A stretch of DNA of 64,000 bases from Puccinia triticina. Lineage: Eukaryota; Basidiomycota; Pucciniomycetes; Pucciniales; Pucciniaceae. The notes under the pieces were generated by a model. It did no database searches. It was not told the DNA's origin and saw nothing but the letters and a program-made list of their open reading frames with translations. Shown piece by piece: positions 46,126 to 57,429 of this stretch (position 1 is the stretch's first letter; each line of letters starts with the position of its first letter). Location of the stretch: positions 3,899,501 through 3,963,500 of the forward strand of contig NC_070573.1 of NCBI RefSeq assembly GCF_026914185.1, read 5' to 3'. A program made the translations under genes and the position numbers.

Positions 46126-49100
46126 AGTTCTTCCATGATATTGGTACCAAAATGATCAAACACCCTCAAAGATTCATTGAGTACCTTGGACAACCACAAA
46201 ACCCCCAAATGTAGCAGCCACAATGTGATCAGTTGCCAAATATCACTAATTAGGTAGTTTCTTGGTGTTTCTGCCCCAATATCTCAGAGCAGCATGGGAG
46301 TTCTTCCATGATATTGGTACCATAATGATCACATGCCTTCAAATATTCTATGAGTACCTTGAATGACCACAAAAAACCCAAATGTAGCAGCCAATATGTG
46401 ATCGGTTGCCAAATATCACTAATTTGGTAGTTTCTTGGTGTTTCTGCCACTATATCTCAGCGCAGCATGGGAGTTCTTCCATGATATTGGTACCATAATG
46501 ATCAAATACCCGTGAAGATTCATTGTGTACCTTGAATGACCACAATACCCCCAAATGTAGCAGCCACACTGTGATCAGTTGCAAAATATCACCAATTTGG
46601 TAGTTTCTTGGTTTTTCTGCCACTATATCTCAGCACAGCATGAGAGTTCTTCCATGACATTGGTACAAAAATGATCACATGCCCTCAAAAATTCATTGAG
46701 TACCTTGGGTGACCACGAACACCCGAATGTAGCAGCCACAATGTGATCAGTTGCCCAATATCACTAATTTGGTGTTTCTGCCACTATATCTCAGCGAAGC
46801 ATGGGATTTCTTCCATGATATTGGTAACAAAATGATCACATGCCCCTGAAGATTCATTGTGTACCTTGAATGACCACAATACCCCGGAATGTAGCAGCCA
46901 CACTGTGATCAGTTGCAAAATATCACTAATTTGGTAGTTTCTTGGTGTTTCTGCCACTACATCTCAGTGCAGCATGGGAGTTCTCCCATGATATTGGTAC
47001 CAAAATCATCACATGCCCTCAAAAATTCATTGTGTACCTTGAATGACCACAAAAACCCCAAATGTAGCAGCCACAATGTGATCGGTTGCCAAACATAACT
47101 AATTTGGTAGTTTCTTGGTGTTTTTGCCACTATATCTCAGCCCAGCGTGGGAGTTCTTCCACGATATTGGTACCAAAATGATCAAATGCCCTTGAATATT
47201 CATTGTGCACCATGAATGACCACAAAACCTCCAAATGTAGCAGCTACAATGTGATCAGTTGCCAAATATAACTAATTTGGTAGTTTGTTGGTGTTTCCGC
47301 CACTATATCTCAGCGCAGCGTGGGAGTTCTTCCATGATATCGGTACCAAGATGATCACATGCCCTCAAACATTCATTGAGTACCTTGAATAACCACAAAA
47401 CCCCCAAATGTAGCAGCCACGATGTGATCGGTTGCCAAATATCACTAATTTGGTAGTTTCTTGGTGTTTCTGCCACTATATCTCAGCGCAGCATGGGAGT
47501 TATTCCATTATATTGGTACAAAAGTGATCAAATACCCTCAAAGATTCATTGAGTACCTTGGATGACCACGAAACCCCCAAATGTAGCAGCCACAATGTGA
47601 ACAGTTGCCAAATATCACTAATTTGGTAGTTTCTTGGTGTATTTGCCACTATGTCTCAGCACCGCGTGGGATTTCATACCAAAATGATTAAATGCCCCTG
47701 AAGATTTATTGTGTACCTTGAATGACCACAAAACCCCCAAATGTAGCAGCTACAATGTGATCAGTTGCCAAATATCACTAATTTGGTAGTTTCTTGGTGT
47801 TTTTGCCACTATATCTCAGCGCAGCGTGGGAGTCCTTCCATTATATTGGTACCAAAGTAATTAAACGGCCACAGAGATTCATTGTGTACCTTGAATGACC
47901 ACAAAACCCCCAAATGTAGCAGCCACAATGTGATCAGTTGACAAATATCCCTAATTTGGTAGTTTCTTGGTGTTTCTGCCACTATATCTCCGCCCAGCAT
48001 GGGAGTTCTTCCATGATATTGGTATCAAAATGATCACATGCCCCCAAAAATTCATTGAGTACCTTGGATGACCACGAAACCCCCAAATGTAGCGACTATA
48101 ACGTGGTCGCTTGCCAAATATCACTAATTTGGTAGTTTCTTGGTGTTTCTGCCACTAGATCTCAGCACAGCTTGGGATTTCTTCCATGATATTGGGACCA
48201 AAATGTTCACATGCCCTCAAAAATTCATTGAGTACCTTGGATGACCACAAAACCCCCAAATGTAGCAGCCACAATGTGATCAGTTGACAAATATCACTAA
48301 TTTGGTAGTTTCTTGATGTTTCTGCCACTATATCTCAGCACAGCGTGGGAGTTCTTTGATGGTATTTCTACCAAAATGATCACATGCCCTCAAAGATTTA
48401 TTGAGTACCTTGGATGACCACAAAACCCCCAAATGTAGCAGCCCCAATGTGATCAGTTGACAAATATCACTAATTTGGTAGTTTCTTGATGTTTCTGCCA
48501 CTATATCTCAGCGCAGCATGAGAATTCTTCCATGATACTGGTACCCAAATGATCAAATGGCCCTGAAGATTCATTGTGTACCATGGATGACCACAAAACC
48601 CCCAAATGTAGCAGCCACAATGTGATCAGTTGCCAAATATCACTAATTTGGTAGTTTCTTGGTGTTTCTGCCACTATATCTCAGGCCAGCATGGGAGTTC
48701 TTCCTTGATATTGGTACAAAAATGATCAAATGGACCTGAAGATTCATTGTGTACCTTGGATGACCACAAAACCCCCAAATGTAGCAGCCACAATGTGATC
48801 AGTTGCCAAATGTTCTAATTTGGTAGTTTCTTGGTGTTTTTGCCACTATATCTCAGCGCAGCATGGGAGTTCTTCCATGATATTGGTACCAAAATGATCA
48901 AATGGCCCTGAAGATTCATTGTGTACCTTGGATGACCACAAAACCCCAAAATGTAGCAGCCACCATGTGATCAGTTGCCAAATATCACTAATTTGGTAGT
49001 TTCTTGGTGTTTCTGCCACTATATCTCAGCTCAGCGTGGGAGTTCTTCCATGATGTTGGTACCAAAATGATCAAATTCCCCTGAAGATTCATTGTGTACC

Positions 49101-49489
49101 TTGAATGACCACAATACCCCCAAATGTAGCAGCCACACTGTGATCAGTTGCCAAATATCACTAATTTGGTAGTTTCTTGGTGTTTCTGCCACTATATCTC
49201 AGCTCAGCGTGGGAGTTCTTCCATGATGTTGGTACCAAAATGATCAAATTCCCCTGAAGACTCATTGTGTACCTTGAATGACCACAATACCCCCAAATGT
49301 AGCAGCCACACTGTGATCAGTTGCCCAATATCACTAATTTGGTGTTTCTGCCACTATATTTCAGCGAAGCATGGGATTTCTTCCATGATATTGGTAACAA
49401 AATGATCACATGCCCCTGAAGATTCATTTTGTACCTTGATTGACCACAATACCCCCAAATGTAGCAGCCACACTGTCATCAGTTGCCAA

Positions 49490-50560
49490 ATTAGTGATAT
49501 TTCGCAACCATTCACATTGTAGCTGCTACATTTGGGGGTTTTGTGGTCATTCAAGGTACACGATTCATCTTTGAGGGCATTTAATCGTTTTGGTACCAAT
49601 ATCATTGAAGAATTCCCATGCTGCACTGAGATATAGTGGCAGAAACACCAAGAAACTACCAAATTAGTGGTATTTGTCAACTGATCACATTTTGGCTGCT
49701 ACATATGGGGGTTTTGTGGTCATTCCAGGTACTCAATGAATCTTTGAGGGAATTCGATCATTTTGATACCAACATTATGGAAGAAATCCCACGCTGCGCT
49801 GAGATATAGTGGCAGAAACACCACAAACTACCAAATTAGTGATATTTTGCAACTGATCACATCCTAGCTGCTACATTTGGGGGTATTGTGGTCATTCAAG
49901 GTACACAATTAATCTTCAGGGGAATTTGATCATTTTGGTACCAATATCATGGAAGAACTCCCACGCTGTGCTGAGATATAGTGGCAGAAACACCAAGAAA
50001 CTACCAAATTAGTGATATTTGGCAACTGATCAGGTCGTAGGGCTACATTAGGGAGTTTCATGGTAATTTAAGGTACACAATGAATCCTTGGGGACTATTG
50101 ATCATTTTGAAACCAATATCATGGAAGAACTCCCAGGTTGTGTTGAGATATAGTGGCAGAAACATCAAGAAACTACCAAATTAGTGATATTTGGCAACTG
50201 ATCAGGTTGTAGGGGCTACATTAGGGAGTTTTGTGGACATTTAAGGTACACAATGAATCCTTGGGGACTATTGATCATTTTGAAACCAATATCATGGAAG
50301 AACTCCTGGGCTGTGTTGAGATATAGTGGCAGAAACACCAAGAAACTACCAAATTAGTGATATTTGGCCACTGATCAGATTGTAGCAGCTACATTTGGGG
50401 ATTTTGTGGTCATTCAAGGTACACAATGAATCTATTGGGGCTTTTAAAAATTTTGGTACCAATTTCATGGAAAAATTCCCAGGCTGTGTTGAGATATAGT
50501 TGCAGAAATACCAAGAAACTAACAAAGTAGTGAGATTTGGCAACTGATCAGATTGCAGCT
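49490..50560 (-). repeat. 173-bp satellite array, inverted orientation
   Basis: About six monomers read as reverse complements of those before 49490. The switch occurs within a monomer, at CAGTTGCCAAATTAGTGATA. Confidence 0.9.
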
Positions 50561-51869
50561 GCTGCATAATGGATGTGACCCCAAAAACATTATTTCTGGG
50601 TTTTATATTCAGAAAAATTGTCCAACAAACTTTTATGTGGAAATATCCCTCATTAATCTGTGGTTGATAACAAAAGTAGATAAAAAAAAGAACCTGACAA
50701 AAATATGCTAAACCATGGTAAACTAATTTCAAAAAGGCCTCCTATGCATGTAGCACTTCAAGTATGATATGCAATATCTTGCGCAAGTTCAACCAACCAA
50801 ATTAAAAATGTGTGCAGGATGGTATCATGAGAGAGGTCAGGGGTCAATGTTTTTCCTTTTTTGAAAAAAAAGTCAATTTGCAGACTTCTGATAACAGATC
50901 AATTGTTGAAGTAAAAAAGAAGAAAAAAAAAATTGAGACCCCTCAGCCACCCTGGATTAATCCTAAAACTTGCAATGTCTTTTTTTTCAGGAAGAATTGA
51001 ATGGTGTATGTAGAATTTATGAATGTTATCAGGCAAAAAAAAAGATTCCTGTGGCTTGAAGCTAACACAAGGGGAAGGAGAGAGATTATAGAATGGTATT
51101 AAGGAGACATGGAAAACAGACAAAGGTATCAAGAAGAATAATAAAAAAAATTGATCAATATAAATTGATCAATATACGCTATATTGATCAATATACGACA
51201 TCACAAATTCCTCCATCTTGGTATTGAGCATGCCTGTCCACACGGCAATCATCAGCCAGAACTATTGGGCCAGCCACGGTATCAAGAAGATTGATAACTG
51301 GCCAGCCCAGTCCCCAGATCTGAATCCCATCAAGAATGTCTGGAAGGACCTCAAGGTGGCCGTCCAGATGCTCTACAAGCCCCAATCAATCACCGCACTC
51401 AAAGAAGCAATCAGCCAGGCCTGGGACAACTACCCGACCCAAACTTTTGACAACCTGCTCCATTCCATGCCACAGCAAATGCAAGCCGTTGTCAATGCAA
51501 AAGGTGGTTCGACCCGCTGGTAGAGAAAACTATGGCTTCAAACAACCAACAAAAAAACTATTTTTTTTTTTAAAAAAAAAGTAATTGATAGTTTTTTATT
51601 TTACCTTTTTGATCATTCCCCCTGTCATTTCAAGCATCCCTCTCACTTTCTCCCTTATTTTTGTCAGCCCTAATAAAAAAATAAAAAAGAATGCATAATC
51701 TGTTTGATTTTTAACTTTTTTTTTTATCTGCAATGAAGTTCTATACTCGTCATAGCCATTCTCACAGCCCTTGTTTGTCCCACTCCCCCCCAAAAAGTGG
51801 CCAAAAATACCTTGGATTGACCCCCAAAAATAAGTGTTTGGGGGTTCAGTTGTATCGGTCCACCCACTG

Positions 51870-52406
51870 TACATCCCAGAACAGGCAGTCCCAGAACCGC
51901 CCCAAGCTTAACAAAGCCCGCGAGCACCCCGGAGCCGTAGGTGCAAGCGGGGCTTATGCCTAACAAGCAGAGCCTTGCGTGACAGGATCTCACTTGGAAC
52001 CGTAGGTTTTTTTGCATCTTAGTTCAAAAATCAACACTCAGTTGCCACTAAATTCCAACCTACCTCCATGAAGCGCTGGCTTCCTGGCTAGCTTTCTATC
52101 TCCTCAATTTTTGTATGTACCCTGTAAAATTTTGAAATAAAGGCAATCATTTGGTCCGATTGAGCTTTAAGAGTTTTGTTTTTAAGACAATTCAAAGCTC
52201 GCTCGAACCCCTGCCCATTAATAAAGAATGCCATACTGATTTCATTAAAGTGAAACAGATCAAAGGAGATCAACAGCTAAGAGAGAAAAAAAAAACAATA
52301 ATTAATTGTTCTATCTTCCGTGAAGTCGGGCAAAGCCATCTTTGATTCACAACAAACCAACAAAGACCAATTCAACCCTCTCATCCAGCCCTCTCCGACT
52401 GCGAAA
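51870..52406. other. Spacer between the Tc1 element and the helicase gene
   Basis: No gene recognised. It probably includes the promoter and 5' untranslated region of the helicase gene (pyrimidine-rich CCAATTCAACCCTCTCATCC just before the ATG). Confidence 0.4.
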
Positions 52407-54731
52407 ATGCCGCCACAAACGCGAAAGCAAACAAAGAAGGCTTCAAAGAAGATTAGCCTGACAAAGCATTTGCTTGAAATGGTCGACACTGACCTCCATG
52501 AAGCAATCATCAATGACTGCTTGCCGTGCTAACCCAAAAACGAGCCTCCCAAGACGGTTCAGGTCGAGGCCGTGAAGAGCCTGGTCAAACAACAACATAC
52601 ATTTGTTATGGCCGGGACCGGGTGTGGGAAATCACGCATTTCAGAAATGTATATTCACCTGTTTGCTAAGTCAAAGAAACCGGTCATCCTGGTTTTGAAT
52701 CCCCTCGATGCTCTTGGCAATAATCAAGTCAAAGAGAAAATTGACCAGGGATACACGGCAATAAATTTGAAAAAACTCACCTTCAACAAAACTGTTGCGA
52801 CGGAGATTTGACAAGGGAAATACAACTTTGTTTACTTGAGCCCTGAAATTTTCTTAAACAACGAAATGTTCACCAATGTTTATAATGATCCAAGATTTCA
52901 AAATCGAGTTGCCTTGCTCGTGGTCGATGAAGCTCACATGATATACAGCTGGGGCTTGGTCAAAAACGGAGAAGCTAAAAAATCTTCTGCCCACAAACGT
53001 CATCAAGATCGAGCAGTCTTCCGGCCGTCGTATGGCGACTTGGGGCGTGCATTACTAGCCACCGAAAACACACCAATTCTCTTCCTTTCGGCAACCTGTT
53101 GTCCACTAGCTGTTACCGAGATCCTCAAAAATCTTAAAATTCCAGAGGAAAGTGTCAATTTTGTTCGCGCTGAACTGACTCGGCCCGAAATTCGAATCCT
53201 CCGCTACCCAATGGAGTCTTCTCTCAAATCAGTCAACAAAATTCTACCCATGTTTGGAAAAAAAGAAGACGTCAAAAGTAAGGAAGTTGTACCTACCTTA
53301 ATTTATTCTGGAACACGAAACGCTACACTGCAAGTTATGAAAGTTGTAAACCAAGCGCATGGAACAACTGGCGGAGAATACAATCCTGAAAGCTCCTTGA
53401 TTCGGAGATACCATGCTTGCACCGGTGACATGGACAAAGAAGATGTGATATCTGGCTACGAGCGAGGCAATTTTCCGTGTATATCGTGTACGATGGCCTT
53501 AGGACTGGGCCAGAACTGGAAGAGGGTTCGCCGGGTGATCCACATTGGCCGAAGTGATCCATTGTGTATCTGCCAGATGATTGGCCGCTGTGGTCGTGAT
53601 GGGAGGGAAGGATTAGCTATATTGCTTGTGGAGCCAAAGCGCAAGTGGGGCTTGAACACTCCTGAAGCTATCCATAAAGCCAACAAAGATGCCAACGACA
53701 CCCGAATGGATGCTCTTGCAATCACTCCAGTTTGTCTACAAATAGTGTTCTCTGTAGATAATTTGTGAGTCTTGCTTGTGACAGTGTATCCATCTTTATA
53801 TTGTTGAAAATGTACTTACTTATGTGGATTGAATTTTATTCAAGACACGGCTACATCCCAATGAACCATGATGACATTGGAGTTATACGTGAAGTGGAGC
53901 GTGAAAAAACGGAGAAGTTTCCTGTATGTCGATGCTCGAACTGCGCGCCGGAGGAGGCTGCCCATTTAAAGGCTTGACTGAGTGAAATGACTGAAAGTAA
54001 CTTTGACGGCATTATGGATCAACCATCAAACGGAGAAATTCCAATGGAACAACCAAAGAAAAAAACAACTCGAGCAAATCCAGAGAAAAAGTACCCACCT
54101 AAACCAGTTATGTTCAAGTTCTCAAGCAGACTCGTTGATGACTTCGCTCAATTTTTCAAGAATAAATACGGAAAGCCGCGGTCTTTTCATCCTCAACAGC
54201 TCATTGGACCAGTCGAAGGAGATGCAATTGCGTTGAATGTGGACAAGATTCATAATGCTGCTGACATTGCAAATTACATTGGCGGAGAAGCATTGGTTGG
54301 ACAACTGGACATGCTGTATGAATCTATATTGAAATTTCAAGCCGAGAGCGACTGGCAAGATCATTTGAAAGAACTAGAGGATTACAGCATTCACATTGAT
54401 AACGAGATGGAGAGGCTACAAAATCTGAAGAAGCAAATACCTGAAAGACGACCGGAAAGACAACCGGTACAACCAAATGAAATTGATAAAGAGATAGCCC
54501 CGCCAAACTCAGATGTGGCTGACCAGGAAGGATCAACCTCAAACATGCGCCAAGCAAGCAAAAAAAGGCCAAGTGCGGAGCAGATTGCCAAGAATAAAAT
54601 AGTTTGAGCTGAAAAAAAAAAGAAAGGGAAGAAAAAGAAGCGAGGGATCGTGAGGTAAAGAAGAGGAAGTGGGAGGTCGACCGAGTTGTATTAGAAGAAT
54701 TCAAGGAGGCTCACAAGAAATCAAAACCATG
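52407..54731 (+). pseudogene. RecQ-like DNA helicase with C-terminal extension, decayed
   Basis: The ATG at 52407 begins a basic N-terminus. Helicase motifs follow: Walker A AGTGCGKS (about 52611-52634), DEAH (52926-52937), SAT (about 53088), a TLIYSGTRNATLQV segment and motif VI QMIGRCGRDGR (about 53574-53606). A likely intron (53765-53844, GTGAGT..CAAG) joins VDNL to HGYIPMNHDD. Next comes a CRCSNC cysteine cluster and a long charged, coiled-coil-like tail. In-frame stops occur at 52530, 52809, 53975 and 54605, plus a frameshift in the A-run near 54615; the frame is otherwise kept. RecQ enzymes unwind DNA 3' to 5'. The gene ends 13 bp from the convergent DUF6589 gene. Such helicases are often multicopy in fungi. 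Confidence 0.85.
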
Positions 54732-56005
54732 ATCTTATTCAGTTTTAATTGTCGCCACCACCATCACTCTCGTCGCCATTGTCATCAGTTTCATCCCCAT
54801 CCTCGCTATCCTCCTCACTGATAAGCTCATCATCAGTTACTTCAGGTTTGGTATTACCAGCTGAGCTGACATCTGAATTAACATCTCGGGCCTGTTGATC
54901 CCTCGCGCTTGTACTGTTCCAGATATTCATTGGTGTTGGCCGGAGTTTGTTTAAACCATTACCTTTCTTCATAAACATTTTCTTCATTTTTTTTATTCCA
55001 ACGGCGTAAAAGTCATCAACACCTTTTGGAATAAGCTCGCCAATCTTAAAAGTAGTATAGCAGATGTTGTTTTGTCGACACATCTACATGCAGTTGTTGA
55101 GGGACTGCAAGTTGATCTGGTTGTGGTGTGATTGAAAAATCGTTTGCTTTCCGGAGTCCGTTGTTAAGTCGCGAATCAAGTCGTGAAGCTGAGAGCACAA
55201 TAAAGTAAGAATCAACATGCCATCAAATAAGATGGAATGAGGAGAAAAAGATGATCACCAAAGGGACATTAAGAGAATATACATCTTTAAGTCGATCAAT
55301 GAAAAAAAACTTCAGCAAGTAATTTTGCATTTCAAGATAGTGATCCTTTGCAACAAAGTGCTTTTGACAACCACTAGGCGCTATGAAAAGTGAGTGTTGA
55401 ATCAACTGGCCAAGTCCCGGGGGTAAAACTTCATTGAGCAGTATTATCATCCGGGGGAGCTGGATTGAATATTGAGTTAGCTTTTTGACTCCCTGGGCAA
55501 TGATAGCCCATTGTTTCCAAACATTCATCACCCGGCCAATATCACCAGATTTCATCGCAGCATTCCCCTCAACAATAGTTGCAAAGTCCCCTAGCCGCAG
55601 GATGAGATTCAAGATCTTTGGAGAAGGGTGCAAGTTTGCCGCTTCTTTGGCCTCAGGCGAAAAGAATTGTTTGTAGGTTTCATCTATAATTTCTTTGATC
55701 TTCACACTTAGGAGTTTGAGGAGATCTTCTGTAATGTTGTTGTGCTCGGTTCCCATAACAACCCTCAAGGAAGGTTTCAATATTAGTAAGTTCGAGTTGA
55801 ATGGAAGGATAATGAAAGGATGAAGGGAACATACATGATACAATAAACTAAAGAAGCTCAATGGATCTTCTCGATGTTCTTTATCATCAGGGTATAATCT
55901 TTCTTGTTGGTCATCTTATTTGATGGAATACCTAGACTATCCAAGAACCTCCATGAGCCCGAGTCACGTGCATCAGAGGGATCGCCGATGTGTTTTGAAT
56001 AGATT

Positions 56006-56462
56006 CAACACTGGGTCGCTACACATTAGCGTAGCGGCAAAAAGCGCCCATCTATTTTGCATAGCGTTAGCGCGCTGTTAGCGCCGCTACGCTGCGCTAA
56101 TTTTCAGCGGCGCTAACAGCGCGCCAATTCTTCGTTAGCGTTAGCGCGCCGCTACAGTCGCTACGCTACGCTGCGCTGCGCTACAGCGCTTTTAGCGGAA
56201 AAAAAGCCCTTTTTTCCCGCTAAAGGCGCTGTACTAGTAGCGCAGCGTAGTGCGCGCTCTTTTGCGCCCTGCATGCGTAGCGTTAGCTCAATTGCGCGCA
56301 TCTGCGCTAACGCTACGCTATCAGCTAAAATAGCTGCGCACCGCGTGCGCGTAGTGTTAGCGCATATGCGTGCAATTGCGCTAACGCTACGCTAAAAAAT
56401 AGCGCATTCGCGCTGCGCTACGCTACGCTAACCGCTATGGTTAGCGTAGCGACCCAGTGTTG
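56006..56462. mobile_element. 457-bp MITE, TAGCG-rich, 7-bp duplication
   Basis: The ends CAACACTGGGTCGCTAC and GTAGCGACCCAGTGTTG are perfect inverted repeats, flanked by ATAGATT (55999-56005 and 56463-56469). The interior is dense in AGCGTTAGCGC and GCTACGCTACGC words. It interrupts the DUF6589 coding sequence. Same family as 43662-44291. Confidence 0.9.
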
Positions 56463-56960
56463 ATAGATTGCCTGGCTGATATTCCACATTGTATGGGCCC
56501 CTCCCAAGATCGTGAGAACGTTGACCAGGCTTTCCTCGCTGTGCCCGCTTGGTATGCGTTGGTTTTGTAAGGTTGAAACATTTGTACAAGTCCCAAGGTC
56601 GCCATCGATAACTTGTAGCCAAGACGAAAAGCTGGCTGGTGACATATTTGACTGATCAGTAATTGCTTCAAAGACTTCGCCGGCTCCCTGGGCTGAGTTG
56701 TCGGATGCTATCATCAATTTCAGCATTGTGATATCGGGCTTTTGACTTGATATTGGCTCAAGAGGCGGAGGTTTTGTAGGGATTGAGACAAGCAAATCAG
56801 ATGGGAAAACTAGATGTTCAAGGAGCGCTTGAGCAATTTGACTTTTTATAACAGATTCCCACGAGATTTCTTCCTGGATTGATGGAAGTAGCATCCTCGG
56901 ATGGACATTGAAAGTCGCAACTTTTGACATTGCTTGGTGATACGCTTGGACAGTGAGATT

Positions 56961-57296
56961 TGTTGAGTTGTAGTTGTCATGTTTCATCTTTTCCTTCTCT
57001 GTTTCTCTGCTACACACATTTCCACTCCATGTCACTTGTAGGTAGTTTACCTGAGCCCAGCGGACGTGGAAGGACTTTCCTCATCCTTCCACAACCACCG
57101 CCACTCGACCCGCATCGTGTCCGCTGGTCTCAGGTACAGTAGCTTTCCCTTTTCTCATTCTTTGTTCTCTTTCTTTCTGTTTTTCCTCTTTCCCAGCTTC
57201 CTCATCTGATGTGCAATGCTATCCTTCCACAACCACCGCCACTCGACCCGCATCGTGTCCGCTGGTCTCAGATTCAGAACCTGGTTCATCTCATCA
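56961..57296 (+). repeat. 5' LTR of the Copia element
   Basis: TGTTGAG..CATCA. It contains a perfect 51-bp direct repeat (57083-57133 and 57221-57271). The first copy is followed by GTACAG, and a TTTCCCAG lies before the second. The sequence after the LTR (GGTTATGAGCCCGCGC) is the likely primer site. Confidence 0.9.
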
Positions 57297-57429
57297 GGTT
57301 ATGAGCCCGCGCTAGGCTCCAGCTCCGCGATCGACCAAGCACGTTAAATATTGGTCTCTTTTGAGTGACTTCTCTAACGAGTGGATTACAAAAAAGGATC
57401 AAAACAATCTCGTCGCCTCGGTTTTTGAT

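Larger units (their letters stand above)
42250..49489 (+). repeat. 173-bp satellite array, forward orientation
   Basis: Monomers carry AATGTAGCAGCYACAATGTG, ATCAGTTGCCAAATATCACT, AATTTGGTAGTTTCTTGGTG, CTGCCACTATATCTC and CATGATATTGGTACC. Successive AATGTAG landmarks (42776, 42949, 43122, 43295) are exactly 173 bp apart. There are roughly 36 monomers after excluding the MITE and the solo LTR inside. Minus-strand ORFs of 60-105 codons recur with the monomer and are not genes. Confidence 0.9.
41586..51221. mobile_element. 9636-bp inverted-repeat element carrying satellite DNA (TA duplication)
   Basis: The left end is CCAAGATGGA and the right end TCCATCTTGG, flanked by TA (41584-41585 and 51222-51223). 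The outer arms (41586 to about 42270 and about 50540-51221) are inverted copies of each other over nearly 700 bp, including GTATATTGATCAATTTATAT next to the ends. Between them lies about 8.3 kb of 173-bp satellite. No transposase is encoded, so it must have been moved in trans, probably by a Tc1/mariner enzyme. Confidence 0.85.
40833..51523 (+). pseudogene. Tc1-like transposase, split by a 9.6-kb insertion
   Basis: The N-terminal part (40833 to about 41580) has a helix-turn-helix region (STKTKAMIVGMARAGKS, LSKEFKTAKS) and the first catalytic Asp in ILWTDELLFELG. The second Asp is in the LMEDN motif directly before the insertion. The C-terminal part (51237-51523) begins PVHTAI and has WPAQSPDLNPIKNVW, where the third catalytic residue (Glu in the family's NPIENVW) is Lys. 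There is an in-frame TGA at 41154-41156 and frameshifts near 41470. It is inactive, and the missing Glu alone would abolish catalysis. Confidence 0.85.
40590..51869. mobile_element. Tc1/mariner element (TA duplication) swollen by nested insertions
   Basis: The ends are inverted repeats (left CAGTGGGTGAAC, right GT-CCACCCACTG) flanked by TA (40588-40589 and 51870-51871), the hallmark of Tc1/mariner insertion. Without the insertion at 41586-51221 the element is about 1.6 kb, normal for the family. It contains one transposase gene in two pieces. Confidence 0.85.

Noticed and set aside
42250..50560. Many 60-108-codon ORFs in the satellite
   Set aside because: They recur with the 173-bp monomer and have no independent coding evidence.
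42250..50560. CRISPR-like reading of the regular repeats
   Set aside because: The repeats are contiguous 173-bp monomers without unique spacers, in a eukaryotic transposon context.
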